Assembly (NCBI GenBank): GCA_963788585.1
Contig: CAWBHA010000004.1
Coordinates: forward strand, 248,001 to 312,000
Direction: 5' to 3'
Origin: Bog-473 sp963788585
GTDB lineage: Bacteria; Actinomycetota; Acidimicrobiia; Acidimicrobiales; RAAP-2
DNA: 64,000 bases
Shown: positions 51,471-63,961 of the stretch, in pieces
Numbering within the stretch: the first letter of the stretch is position 1
Layout: every line of letters starts with the position of its first letter
Notes under the pieces: generated by a model
Seen by the model: the letters and a program-made list of their open reading frames with translations, nothing else
What the model was told of the DNA's origin: nothing
Databases searched by the model: none
Made by a program: the position numbers and the translations under genes

Positions 51471-52481
51471 TCAGGACGAGACGAACGCGTTGCCGGCGCG
51501 GTCCACTGCCACGCAGTAGGTGGTGGTCGGACACGAGATGGCGGTGAGGGCGTGGCCGTTGTCGATCAGCGTGCCGGCACTCCAAGCCGTCCCGTCCCAC
51601 CCGAACACCCGGCCGAGGGAGTCGACGGCGCGGCAGAACGTCGGGGCCGGGCACGACACCCCCGTGAGACCCGAGGCGTTGGTGCCGGTGACGGGCGGCT
51701 CGGTGGCGATGGGAGTCGGCGCGGAGAACGCGAGCCCGTTCCAGGTCAGCACGTCGCCGCTGCTGTCGACCAGCACGCAGAAGGCCGTGGTGGCGCACGA
51801 GACCGAGTTGAGCTGGCCCCCACTGTCGACGTCGTTGGGCTGGGTCCAGGTGGCGCCGTTCCACACCGACGGGCCGCCCTCGGCCGCCACGCAGAACGTT
51901 GGGGACACGCACGAGATCTGGTTGGCCGCCCCCCACGCGCCCAGGTTGCCCGACCAGCTGCTCCCGTCGAAGGCGAAGGAATTGCCCTCGCCGTCGATGG
52001 TGATGCAGAAGGTCGGGCCGGTGCAGTCGATGGCCGTGATGCCCTGCGCGGCCGGGAGGGTGGCCGGGGCCTGCCAGCGCGATCCGTCGAACAACGCCAC
52101 CTGGTTCGTGTTGGGTGCCGCCGCGCAGAAGGTCGGGGTGGCGCAGGAGAGATAGGAGCCGCCCTGGGGGGAGGGCGACGGCACGGGAGGCCCGAGCGCG
52201 GCGACCTTCTCGATGAACAGCCGGTACGTCGACCCCCCGGCCGAGCCCATCAGGCAGCTGCCGACCGCCGGGCACGACACGGCCGAGAGGTTGGTGCCGG
52301 GCGCGACGGGCAACGGCTTCGACCACGTGCCCGGCGCCGCCGTGGTGGGCGTCGTCGGGTGCACGGTGCTCGTCGTGGTCGGGGTCCCCGCGGTGCCCGC
52401 GCCCTTGCCGCAGCCGGCCGCCAGCAACGCGAGCGCGGCGACCGCCAGCGCGGCCGCCTTCGGTCCGGCCCGCCCGCGCAC
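51471..52481 (-). CDS. Secreted lipoprotein with seven Cys-pair repeats (propeller-like)
   Basis: GTG 52481 gives 336 residues. The signal has ALAVAALALLAAGC, a lipobox with Cys23 or so, followed by a Thr/Pro linker. Then come seven units of about 42 residues, each with a C-x5-C pair: SCPAVGSC, SCATPTFC, DCTGPTFC, SCVSPTFC, SCATTAFC, SCPAPTFC, SCPTTTYC. Between pairs the units carry WNGATW- or FDGSSW-like turns. Seven such units suggest a seven-bladed propeller held by one disulfide per blade. No catalytic motif is seen; a binding role at the cell surface is inferred. The start shares bases with the stop of the Lrp gene (TAGTG). Confidence 0.75.
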   Translation of the reverse strand: MRGRAGPKAAALAVAALALLAAGCGKGAGTAGTPTTTSTVHPTTPTTAAPGTWSKPLPVAPGTNLSAVSCPAVGSCLMGSAGGSTYRLFIEKVAALGPPVPSPSPQGGSYLSCATPTFCAAAPNTNQVALFDGSRWQAPATLPAAQGITAIDCTGPTFCITIDGEGNSFAFDGSSWSGNLGAWGAANQISCVSPTFCVAAEGGPSVWNGATWTQPNDVDSGGQLNSVSCATTAFCVLVDSSGDVLTWNGLAFSAPTPIATEPPVTGTNASGLTGVSCPAPTFCRAVDSLGRVFGWDGTAWSAGTLIDNGHALTAISCPTTTYCVAVDRAGNAFVSS

Positions 52482-52960
52482 TAGGTGTGGACCGGCATGC
52501 CGTTCGCCTCGAGGGCCCGGTGACGGGACCAGGTGTCGAGCACGATCAGGGTCTTGGTCCCGGTGACCCGGCCACGGCGGCGCAGCTGTTCGATGACCTG
52601 GCCGAGCCGCTCCACGTCCGGCACCTGGAGCCAGACCAGGGCGTCGGGGTCGCCGGCGGTGGTGAAGACCGCCTGCACCTCGGAGAGCTGCATCGCCGTC
52701 TCCTTGATCTCCTGCAGGTCGGCGGTGCCGGCGAAGCGGACCTCGGTGAAGGCCTGGATGGGACGCCCGGCCTTGCGATGGTCGACCACGACCGTGTACC
52801 CGGCGATCACCCCGGTGCGCTCGAGCCGCTCGATCCGGCGGGTCACCGCCGACGCCGAGAGCGACACCTGCTCCCCGATGTCGGCCATGGTCCGGCGGGC
52901 GTTGAGCGACAACAGCTCGATGATGTGGTGATCGATCGGGTCAAGCTCTTCCGTTGCCAT
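52481..52960 (-). CDS. Lrp/AsnC-family transcriptional regulator
   Basis: The protein has 159 residues and starts at ATG 52960. The N-terminal helix-turn-helix is LDPIDHHIIELLSLNARRTMADIG with the recognition helix SASAVTRRIERLERTGVI. The C-terminal RAM/ligand domain begins GYTVVVDHRKAG and contains AVFTTAGDPDALVWLQVPD and TKTLIVLDTW, matching the family's length. Amino acids or related metabolites are the usual effectors. It is directly upstream of the Cys-repeat lipoprotein in one unit and near the decarboxylase, whose substrate could be its ligand (inference). Confidence 0.92.
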   Translation of the reverse strand: MATEELDPIDHHIIELLSLNARRTMADIGEQVSLSASAVTRRIERLERTGVIAGYTVVVDHRKAGRPIQAFTEVRFAGTADLQEIKETAMQLSEVQAVFTTAGDPDALVWLQVPDVERLGQVIEQLRRRGRVTGTKTLIVLDTWSRHRALEANGMPVHT

Positions 52961-53060
52961 GGGCCGGAAGCCTACTTATGGCGGGTTGCACCGCACGTTC
53001 AGTGCATGGTGACCGCCGAGAGTTGCTGCTCCGTTGCGTCTGGCGCGCTCGGCGGGCGGC

Positions 53061-53642
53061 TCAGGCGTCCAGACGGTGCACGGCCACGGCGTACTCGCCG
53101 CCGGGCTCGTAGGGCCGCCGGTCCCAGGTGGCCCAGCGCGCTTCCAGCACCAGCCCGGCCCGGGCGCCCAGCGCGTCGTGCTCGGCCGGTCCCAGCCCTC
53201 CGGGGCGGACGGTGTAGCCGGAGACGAGGCGGCCCCCCGGCACGAGCCAGCGCGCCGCGTTGGCGAGCACCTGGCCCTCGGTCCCCGGCGCGACGAAGAT
53301 GAGAACGTTCCCGGCCATGACGACGACGTCGAAAACGCGCCCGAACCCCAGCGTGGGGTCGGCCAGGTCGCCCCGCACCCACGTCTGGTCCGGCGCCTTG
53401 GCCCGTGCCGCCTCGAGCATGGCCTCGTCGATGTCGACGCCGGCGACGGTGCGGCCACGCCGGCCGAGCTCGATCGCCAGGCGTCCGGTGCCGCACCCCG
53501 CATCGAGCACCGATGTGGGGCGGTAGGAGTCGACCAGGTCGGCCTCGCCGTGCACGTCGACGCCGGCGGCGGCCAGTGTCTCGAAGCGGCGGTCGTACGC
53601 CGCGCCCCTGGGCACGTCGCTCTCGCGCCAGCGATCGCTCAC
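53061..53642 (-). CDS. Class I SAM-dependent methyltransferase
   Basis: GTG 53642 gives 193 residues. The SAM loop is SVLDAGCGTGRLAIEL (motif I), the acidic end of strand 2 is AGVDIDEAML, and WVRGDLADPT gives motif II. FDVVVMAGNVLIFV is motif IV, and RWLVPGGRLVSGY is the post-motif strand. The pattern is that of Methyltransf_25/11. The substrate is unknown. It is divergent from the NRDE gene across about 190 bases that include a 16-bp tandem repeat. Confidence 0.85.
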   Translation of the reverse strand: MSDRWRESDVPRGAAYDRRFETLAAAGVDVHGEADLVDSYRPTSVLDAGCGTGRLAIELGRRGRTVAGVDIDEAMLEAARAKAPDQTWVRGDLADPTLGFGRVFDVVVMAGNVLIFVAPGTEGQVLANAARWLVPGGRLVSGYTVRPGGLGPAEHDALGARAGLVLEARWATWDRRPYEPGGEYAVAVHRLDA

Positions 53643-53728
53643 CGCAGACCGATTCGCCGCGCCGCAGCGTCTGCGGTGGGGGCTCGCATGCGCGCACGCT
53701 ACCCGCGCTGCGCACCGAGGGTTCCGGC

Positions 53729-53792
53729 GAGCCGGCGAGAAGGCGAGGCGGCGAGAAGGCGAGCCGGCGAGAAGGCGAGCCGGCGAGAAGAG
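53729..53792. repeat. Four tandem copies of a 16-bp repeat
   Basis: GAGCCGGCGAGAAGGC occurs four times head to tail (53729, 53745, 53761, 53777), with one or two changes in copies 2 and 4. It lies in the divergent gap between the methyltransferase and the NRDE gene, where promoters should be. Confidence 0.85.
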
Positions 53793-53831
53793 AAAAGGAC
53801 CGCCACGTCGGGTCGCTAGGGTGACCGCGCC

Positions 53832-54604
53832 ATGTGCCTGCTGGTGGTCGCGTCCCGGATGGTCCCCGAGGAGCCGTTGATCGTCGGCGCCAACCGCGAC
53901 GAGATCCTCGAGCGGCCGTCCACCGCGATGACCGTCCTCGACGAGGGACCGCCGCGTGTCCTCGGCGGGCGCGACGAGCTCTCGGGCGGGACGTGGCTGG
54001 CCGTCAACGAACGGGGCGTCTGCGCGGGGCTGACCAACCAGCCGCTCGGCGACGCCAAGGACCCGACCAAGCGCTCGCGGGGCGAGCTGCCGCTGGCCCT
54101 GGCCCGCCACGCGTGCGCGGCGGACGCCGTCGACGCGCTGCTGGCGCGCTACCGCCCGCGCGACTTCAACGGCTCGTGGCTGCTCGTCGGCGACCGCACC
54201 TCGCTCTACTTCGTCGACTTCACGGGCGCCGACCCCGACGCCGGAACGGCGGTCGCGCTGCCGCCGGGCATCCACGTGCTGGAGAACCGTGCCCTGGGCG
54301 AGCCCTCGGCGAAGGTCGACCTGGTGCGCGAGACGCTCGGCGCGCCCGTGGGCGGCGACGAGATCGTGGCCGCCTTCCACCGCGCCCTGACCGACCATCG
54401 GATGCCCAAGGGCGACGAGCGGTCGAACGCGGCGAATTGCGTCCACCTCGAGGCGTTCGGCACACGGTCGTCGTGCGTCGTGCGGGTGGCGGCCGGGACG
54501 GCGCCGCCGCGCCTGTGGGTCGCCGACGGGCCGCCGTGCGCCACGCCCTACGCCGAGGTGACCGGGATGTGGGAGGGGCGGGCCGCTCCTCCAGGGCCGG
54601 CAGC

Positions 54605-54629
<25 letters not shown>
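53832..54629 (+). CDS. NRDE-family protein (TANGO2-like)
   Basis: ATG 53832 gives 265 residues. Cys2 follows the start (MCLLVVA), and VGANRDEILERP carries the NRDE tetrad (N21-E24) that names the family. GGTWLAVNERGVCAGLTNQP is the next block and SWLLVGDRTSLYFVDFTG a third. The N-terminal Cys fits an Ntn-hydrolase-like fold. Human TANGO2 is linked to lipid and heme handling, but no reaction is firm for bacteria. The stop lies 25 bases inside the convergent ettA gene. Confidence 0.88.
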
Positions 54630-56284
<1,655 letters not shown>

Positions 56285-56373
56285 GGCGACCAGTGTGCCT
56301 CAGGTCCGCGCGGCCGGCGGAATCGACCCGCCGGACCCTGGCCCTCAGACCCCCGGCTTTCACGCCGAGCCCA

Positions 56374-56409
56374 GCGCTCCCGGCGCTCCCGGCGCTCCCG
56401 GCGCTCCGG
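56374..56409. repeat. Four tandem copies of a 9-bp repeat upstream of ettA
   Basis: GCGCTCCCG occurs at 56374, 56383 and 56392, with a fourth copy, GCGCTCCGG, at 56401. It lies in the 131-base gap between the S53 gene stop and the ettA start. Confidence 0.85.
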
Positions 56410-56415
56410 CCCGGC

Positions 56416-59400
56416 TCAGAAGCCGGTGCCGGCGATGATGTCGCCGTTCAGATGCGTGCCCGCCATGGAACCGTCGTCGGGCGCGTCGCCGTAGGTGAAG
56501 ATGGCGCCGTCGGTCGAGGCCACCCAGTACCCGCCCCCACCGGCGTCGGTGAAGATGGCGGAGGCCGGGTTGAGGCCGCCGACGGCGCCGGTCGGCCCGC
56601 CGCGGGCGACGGCGTCACCGTAGGCGTACACCGTGCCGTTGGCCAGGAGGACGTAGTAGCCGTCGCCGTCGGCGCTGCGCACCGCGGCGGTGATGGGTGA
56701 GCCCTGCGGACCCGGAGCGCCGTAGTAGGGCGCGTCGCCGAACGTGTAGATGTTGCCGGTCGAGGTCACCAGCCAGTAGCCGCGGCCGGTGGCGTCGGGC
56801 ACGACCGCCACCGCTGATCCCGCGCAGCCGCCGATCCCCGGGCAGGAGCCCTCGAATTGGGCATCACCGAAGGCGAAGACGCCGCCGTCGGAGGCCACCA
56901 TGAAGTAGCCGCTCCCGTCTGCCGAGGGCACCATGCCGACGATGGGCGCGTCGAGGGTGCGCGGCGTCCCCGAGCCGGCCGGGCTCAGCCCGAGGCCGGG
57001 GATGGAGCCATAGAAGCCGGCGTCGCCGAAGGCGAAGATGCCACCGTCCGTAGCGACCAGCCAGTACCCGCTCTCGTCCTTGGTCGGCGTGATGCCGACC
57101 ACCGGCCGCTGGAGCACGAGGCTGCCCGTCGAACCGTAGAAGTTGGCCGAGCCGAAGGTGAAGATGCCGCCGTCGGAGCCGACCAGCCAGTAGCCGTGCG
57201 CCGCCGGCGCGGCCGCCGGCGGCGCGGGTGCCGCCGGCGGCGGGCCACCGGAGACCGAGAAGTCACCCGAAGAGGTGGCGTAGACGACGGTGTAGTCGGA
57301 CGCGTCCGCTCCGCTCAGCGCGGCTCCCCAGCAGGAGGAGCCGAGCAGGGTGTAGCTCCCACCGGTCATGGTCGGCGTGATGGCCGTCCTGGGCGACACC
57401 TCGGCGCACGACACGCTGCTGACGTTCACGGTGACGCCCGGCGGCACCGCCGACGGCGGTGTGGCGCTGAACCCGGGCGAGCCGCCCCAGGTCTGCGAGC
57501 CCGAGACGGTCACGCTGATGGGCGCCGGCATCACCGTGGTCGCACCGCCGGCGTAGGTGACCGCGTAGTTCGCCGCGGACGCGCCGCTGCACGACGCCGG
57601 ATAGGCCGGCGGGGAGGGCGTGCTCGCACTGGTCGCAGTCGTGGAGCAGCTCGGCAGGGCGCTGAGGACGGAGGCGCCCTGGCCGTTCTTGAAGCCCGTG
57701 TAGAGCGCCGTCACGGCCGGGGGTGTGCTCCCGTAGGTCATGGAGCTGCTCGACGCCGTCACCGTCAGGGGGGCCGGGTTCACGGTCACCGATCCCGGGA
57801 CGTACCCAAGCGTGTAGTTCGGGTCGACGGTGCCGGTGCACGACGAGGCGTACGGCGACGCGGCGACGGTGCTCGTCGCCGTCGCGGTCGTCCTGCAGGT
57901 GGGCTTCGTCGTGAGCGATGACGCGGTGTCGCCGTTGACGAATCCGGTGTACGAGGGTGTGATCGCGGCGACGGGCCCGCCGTAGGCCATGGTGCCATTC
58001 GACGCCGTGACCGTGAGGGGAACCGCCGTCACGGAGACGCTGCCGGCGACGTAGGTGAACGTGTAGTCGGGGTCGGCGGCACCGGTGCACGTCGACGCAT
58101 AGGGCGATCCCGCCACCCCGCTCGAGGAGGTGGCCGTGGTCGAACACGCAGCGGTGGATGTCAGCGACGCCAGCGAATCGCCGTTGACGAAGCCGGCGTA
58201 GCCGGGGGTGATGGTGGGCGCGGTGCCGCCATAGACCATGGTGCCGTTGGACGCGGTGACGGTGAGCGGGGCCTTGCCGACGGTGATCGATCCGGCAACG
58301 TAGGTGATCGCGTAGTTCGGGTCGGCCGCGCCCGAGCAGCTCGACGGGTACGTCGGCGGCGAAGGTGCGCTCGTGCCGGTCGCCGTCGTCGAGCACGAGG
58401 GCTGTGACGTCAGGGACGATCCCGTGTCGCCGTTCTTGAACCCGGCGTACCCCACCGTGACCGTGGGCACGGTGCCGCCGTACGTCATCGTCCCGCTCGA
58501 CGCCGTCACGGTGAGCGGGGCCTGTCCCACGGTGACCGAGCCGGGGACGTAGCTGATCGAGTAATTGGTGTCGACCGCCCCCGTACACGAGGAGCCGTAG
58601 GGCGACCCGGCGACGGTGCTCGCTCCAGTGGCGGTGGTCGAGCAGCTGGGCTTCGTCGTCAGCGACGTTTGGGAGTCGCCGTTGACGAAACCGCTGTAGC
58701 CGGCCGTGATGGTGGGCACGGTGCCGCCATAGGTCATGGTGCCGTTCGAAGCCGTCACCGACAGCGGCGCCTGGGACACCGTGACCACGCCCGCCACGTA
58801 GCTGAAGGCGTAGTTCGGGTCGACCGCGCCCGAACAGGTGGATGCGTAGGGCGAACCGCTGACCGGGCTCGAGCCCGTGGCACCGGAATGGCATGTGGCA
58901 GGCGAGGTCAGCGACGCCAGCGAATCGCCGTTGACGAAGCCGGCGTAGCCGGGGGTGATGGTGGGCGCGGTGCCGCCATAGACCATGGTGCCGTTGGACG
59001 CGGTGACGGTGAGCGGGGCCTTGCCGACGGTGATCGATCCGGCAACGTAGGTGATCGCGTAGTTCGGGTCGGCCGCGCCCGAGCAGCTCGACGGGTACGT
59101 CGGCGGCGAAGGTGCGCTCGTGCCGGTCGCCGTCGTCGAGCACGAGGGCTGTGACGTCAGGGACGATCCCGTGTCGCCGTTCTTGAACCCGGCGTACCCC
59201 ACCGTGACCGTGGGCACGGTGCCGCCGTACGTCATCGTCCCGCTCGACGCCGTCACGGTGAGCGGGGCCTGTCCCACGGTGACCGAGCCGGGGACGTAGC
59301 TGATCGAGTAATTGGTGTCGACCGCCCCCGTACACGAGGAGCCGTAGGGCGACCCGGCGACGGTGCTCGCTCCAGTGGCGGTGGTCGAGCAGCTGGGCTT

Positions 59401-62400
59401 CGTCGTCAGCGACGTTTGGGAGTCGCCGTTGACGAAACCGCTGTAGCCGGCCGTGATGGTGGGCACGGTGCCGCCATAGGTCATGGTGCCGTTCGAAGCC
59501 GTCACCGACAGCGGCGCCTGGGACACCGTGACCACGCCCGCCACGTAGCTGAAGGCGTAGTTCGGGTCGACCGCGCCCGAACAGGTGGATGCGTAGGGCG
59601 AACCGCTGACCGGGCTCGAGCCCGTGGCACCGGAATGGCATGTGGCAGGCGAGGTCAGCGACGCCAGCGAATCGCCGTTGACGAAGCCGGCGTAGCCGGG
59701 GGTGATGGTGGGCGCGGTGCCGCCATAGACCATGGTGCCGTTGGACGCGGTGACGGTGAGCGGGGCCTTGCCGACGGTGATCGATCCGGCAACGTAGGTG
59801 ATCGCGTAGTTCGGGTCGGAGACGCCGGAGCACGAGGACGGGTACGGCGAGCCGGCGACGGTGCTCGAGCTGGTGGCAGTCGTCGAGCAGGTGGCGCCCG
59901 TGGTCAGCGATCCTGGGCCGTCGGTCCCCACGAAACCCGAGTAGTCCGGGATGATCGAGGGTGGGGTCCCCCCGTAAGTGATCGAGCCGTTCGACGCGGT
60001 GACCGAGAGCGGAGCGGGCGTGACCGAGATCGATCCGGCAACGTAGGTGATGGAGTAGTTGGGATCGGCCGCTCCGGTACACGAAGAGCCGTAGGGCGAC
60101 CCCGCGACCGTGCTCGAGCCGGTCGCCGTCGTCGTGCAGGTGGGTTGGGTGGTCAGCGACGAGCCCGTGTCGCCGGCGACGAGACCGCTGTAGCCGGGAG
60201 TGATCGTCGGCACGGCTCCGCCGTAGGTCATCGTCCCGCTCGACGCGGTCACGGTGAGCGGGGCTTGTCCCACGGTGACCGAGCCGGGGACGTAGCTGAT
60301 CGTGTAGTTGGCGTCGACTGCCCCCGTGCACGAGGAGCCGTACGGCGACCCGCCGACGCCGCTCGAACTGATCGCCGTCGTCGTGCAGGTGGGTCGGGTG
60401 GTCAGCGACGACGCCGTGTTGCCGTTGACAAAGCCGCTGTAGCCGGGGGTAATGGTGGGCACGCTGCCGCCGAAGGTCATGGTGCCGCTGGACGCAGTGA
60501 TGGTGAGCGCGGCGGGTGACACGACGAAGTTGCCCGCGGTGCTGGTGTAGACGACCGCGTAGTCGCTGCTGTTCGTGCCGCTGAGCAACGCGCCGCTGCA
60601 CTGCGCCGCGACGAGGGTGTGACTGCCGGCGGCGAGGGACGGCGTGATCGTGGTCGCAAGCATCACCTCCGGGCACTCGAGGGTCGAGACCGTGACGGTG
60701 ATGCCAGACGGCGGGCTGTCCGACCAATTGAAGGTCGGGGCACCGCCGAAGGTCTGGGACCCGCTCACCGCGACGTCGACCGGGATGGGCGTGACGGTGT
60801 AGTCGCCCGCGACGCTCGTATAGACGAGCGTGTAGTCGGAGGCATTGGGTCCGCTCTTGGTGACACCACTGCACGTCGTCGCCACCAGCGTGTCGCTTCC
60901 CACGGGGAGCGCCGTCGAGATCGTGGTGGAGGTACCGACCTCGGTGCAGGTCACGCCGCTGGTGTTCACCGTGACACCGAACGGCGCGCCGGACTGCCCG
61001 CCCACGCTCACCGTCGCCCCGAAGTTCGGCGTCCCCCCGTACTGCTGGGTCCCGGTGACGGCGACATCGATCGGCGTCTCGCCGAGCCCGGAGGCCAGGG
61101 ACGACGTGACGGGCGTTCCGAGCCCGGTCGCCATGTCGTAACCGGTCGCCGCGGCGAACTGCCCGCCGCTGGTGGCGTTGTAGTCGTTGTTCCCGCTCCT
61201 GACGTCGTTGAGGTAGGTGCCGGGCGCCTGCTGGGCCAGGCTGTAGAGAATCGGGTTCATGGCGCCGTAGCCCGTCGTGTTGCCGTCGGCGGAGGCGGCG
61301 ACGGCCAGCACGGCCGCCCACAGCGGTGCCGCGCCGCTCGTGCCGCCCACGGCAGTGAAACCGAGGCCGTTCACGGAGTCGTAGATCACGTAGCCCGTAC
61401 TGGGGTCGGCGTCGGCGGACACGTCGGGAACCTCCCGGCAGTCCCCACTCGCATCGCCGCACGGCGTGCCGCTGCTCCCTGAGACGGTTCCGAGCGCAGT
61501 CTGGTACGTCGGCATGGTGAAGGTCTTGGAGATCCCGCCGCCGCCGGCACCCTCCGAGTAGTGAAGTCCGTCGTTCCAGGTGCTCTCGGTCGGCGCCGGC
61601 CCGAGGGCGGTGACGGAGGTGCCGCCCACGGAGGTGACGTAGGGCTGGCTCGCCGGGTCGGAGACGGCGAGGCTCAGGTTCTGGACGACGTCGTCGTCCG
61701 CGGTCTCGTCCGAGACCCAGACGTAGTCACGGCTGCTGTCACTGGCGAGCGCCCCCATGGTGTCCGTCCCGGTCTGCAGGTTGACCGTGGCCGAGATCGT
61801 CTGGGAGGTCGGATTGATGGTCGCCATGACGTCACCGGGGAACCCGAGGCCGTCGAGCACCGCCAGGACCTCGTTCCCGTCCGGTGACAACGCCACCGAG
61901 CGCACAAGGCCGGTGCCGTTGTCTGGCTGGCTCGTCGAGATGGTCGTCGTCACGCCATGCGTGGTCAGGCTGACGACAGAGACGCCGCCGGTACTCGAAC
62001 CCGACGTGCCCGCGTTCGCGACGTACAGGCTCCCCGCGGCGTCGTCGACGGCGAGGCTCACGGGGTCTCCGCCGACGGCCACCGTGCTCGGCGTGGCCGA
62101 GCAGCCGCTCGTGACGCTCGCGTTGCAGTTCGCAGCGCTGAAGTACTCGATCCGGTTGTTTGCGCCGTCCGACAAGTAGACGGTGCCGTTGGCCGCGTCC
62201 ACGGCCAGTGACGTGGGTGTCGTCGACGACGGCAGAGTCACGCTGGCCACGAACGCGTTCGTGCTGGCGTTGTACACGGCCAACGTGCCGTTGGAGTTGC
62301 CCACATAGAGCGTCGAGCCGTTCACGGCGAGCGCGGTGGGGCCCGAGAGGTGTCCCAACGAGGAGATCTGGGTCGGTGACGTGCAGCCGCTGGTCGTCGT

Positions 62401-63961
62401 CTGGTTGCACGTGCCGGTCGCGAAGGTCGTCAACGAGCTGGAGCTGTCGTTCGCCACGAAGACCTTTCCGAGCGAGGACGCGAGCGCGACGGCGTCCGGC
62501 GCCTGGCCCGTGGTGACCGTCCCGGCGTTCGCGAAGCCCGAGGGGTTGCCAGTGGTGCCCTCGCTGTCCACGCTCAGGCTGTTGCCCGACTTGTCGGCCA
62601 CGTACAGCGTGCCGGTGGAGGAGTCGGCGACCTGGGCGACGGGGTTCGATCCGGTTGGCGCCGCCACGACGCCGTTGACATTGCAGCCCTCGGAGCCCTC
62701 GTCGCCGGAGGCCACGAAGACTGACTGCCCGTCGACCGCGGCCGCCTGGAAGAGCGTGTTCTCGGAGTTCTGGAACGTCTGCCCGACGTAGGCCTCGCAC
62801 CCGTTCGTCCAACTCGCGCTCACGATCTTGGCCGTGTCTTGGCTGACGATCTTGCTCATGACGTCGTAGAGATCGTCCGACGGGCCGCCCTCGTAGACCT
62901 CGATGTTCGTCTTCGGCGCGAGCGAGAGCACCGTCTCGATGTCCAGTTCCGCCTCGACCGTGGCGCCGCCGGTCGCGCCCCCGCCGTCCATGTCGACGGC
63001 CGAGATCTGGGACCCTCCCAGTTTGATGCCGTAGCACGCGGCGAAGATGTCGATGTCGGTGGTGCTGTACCCGGCGCCGGACAACTCGGCCAGTGCGACC
63101 GTCGCACCGGACCCGTAGTGGGCGTTCGAATAGAGCGGGTCGAAGGAGTACGCCTGCCCCAGATCGGGCGCATCCAGTGCACCGTAGGTGGACTCGACGT
63201 CACCGATGTCCGTCGTGCACGTCCCCGCCTGCGGCGTCGGTTGGCCGGAAGCCAGCGCCGGCGTTCCGGCCAGCGCACCGGCCACCGCGCCAGCCGGCTT
63301 GCCAGCTTGCGGTCCCGCGGCGTTCGCCTCCGGGAGACGCGTGGTCGGCTGCGGCGGGCTGAGCGTGTCCAGGCCGAGGACACCCTCGATCTGCGGGGCC
63401 ACGGACACGGGCACCTCGGGCGCGGCGCGGTTGTCGTACCCGGTCTTGCCCGACGAGAGCCGGTAGCGGTCGATCGGCGTCGAGAAGGCCGATTGCACCA
63501 GGGCCACGGTCCCCGAGACGGGGATCGAGAGCCCGGTGCTCGACGGCGTGCCCACGGTGAGGCCCTCGTTTTGCAGTGCCGCGACGACTTGCGTGATCGT
63601 CCCGGACGTCGGTCCGAAGCGTTGGGCGAATATCGTGGGCGTCAGGAAGTGGTGGTAGTCCGGCGAGCCCGGATCGGAGACCGCCTGCGCCTCGGCGGCC
63701 AACGCGGTCGGGTCGCGCTGGCTGCAGCGTCACCTCGAGCGGCAACACGGTGCTCGACGGCGCGGGCCCGAGCAAGGTGGCACCCGGAGGTACCTGTCCT
63801 TGGTGTCCGTGCACCGCCTCGCGCTGTGGTCCCGCGCCCTCTGCGACACCGGGACGGACGACGCCGAACAGCATCGTCGCCACGACGGCGAAGGGCGCGG
63901 CGAGCAGGACCAAGGCCAGTACGCGCCGCGCCGTGTTGCCCCCTCGATCCAACCCGTTCAT
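56416..63961 (-). CDS. Giant secreted S53 peptidase (sedolisin) with nested propeller, MBG repeats and C-terminal six-repeat module; frameshifted near its N-terminus
   Basis: ATG 63961 (GTG 63988 also possible) opens a signal: NTARRVLALVLLAAPFAVVA. At about 63718-63722 one extra base breaks the frame; the long frame (2,428 residues) then runs to 56416. Domains in order, counted from 63702: activation prodomain (1-120); S53 catalytic core with Glu/Asp in TVEAELDIETV, oxyanion Asp in VASGDEGSEGC, Ser in VGGTSGAAPLW, and calcium loop in LNDVRSGNND plus YDMATGLGTP. A YVTN/NHL-like propeller of about 330 residues is nested between SGDEGSEGC and PASQPYVTSVGGT. Then come two Ig-like units, twelve MBG-type units of about 83 residues (TVTASNGTMTYGG), one more Ig-like unit, a Pro/Ala linker, and six propeller-like repeats at the C-terminus. 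S53 enzymes are acid-active serine-carboxyl endopeptidases acting outside the cell. Confidence 0.8.
56430..57210 (-). repeat. C-terminal six-unit propeller-like module of the S53 peptidase
   Basis: The units are GGIFTFGSANFYGS, GGIFAFGDAGFYGS, GGVFAFGDAQFEGS, GNIYTFGDAPYYGA, GTVYAYGDAVARGG and GAIFTYGDAPDDGS. They are more diverged than in the GH16 proteins, and units 2 and 3 carry longer loops. The count, six, is the same as in the other three proteins. Confidence 0.85.
58160..59819 (-). repeat. 747-bp tandem duplication of three MBG units (about 2.2 copies)
   Basis: The block starting at 58160 recurs at 58907, and its first 166 bases recur again from 59654. The period is 747 bases, 249 codons, exactly three MBG units of 83. 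As far as I compared by eye, the copies are identical over their full length, including silent positions, so the duplication is recent or kept equal by conversion. Confidence 0.9.

Noticed and set aside
56430..60520. CRISPR-like array
   Set aside because: The repeats are long, in frame and protein-coding, without short repeats separated by unique spacers.
57263..61462. Minus-strand frame of 1,399 residues inside the S53 gene
   Set aside because: It is a second frame of the repetitive MBG region and simply copies its periodicity; composition is almost only Arg, His, Gly and Asp.
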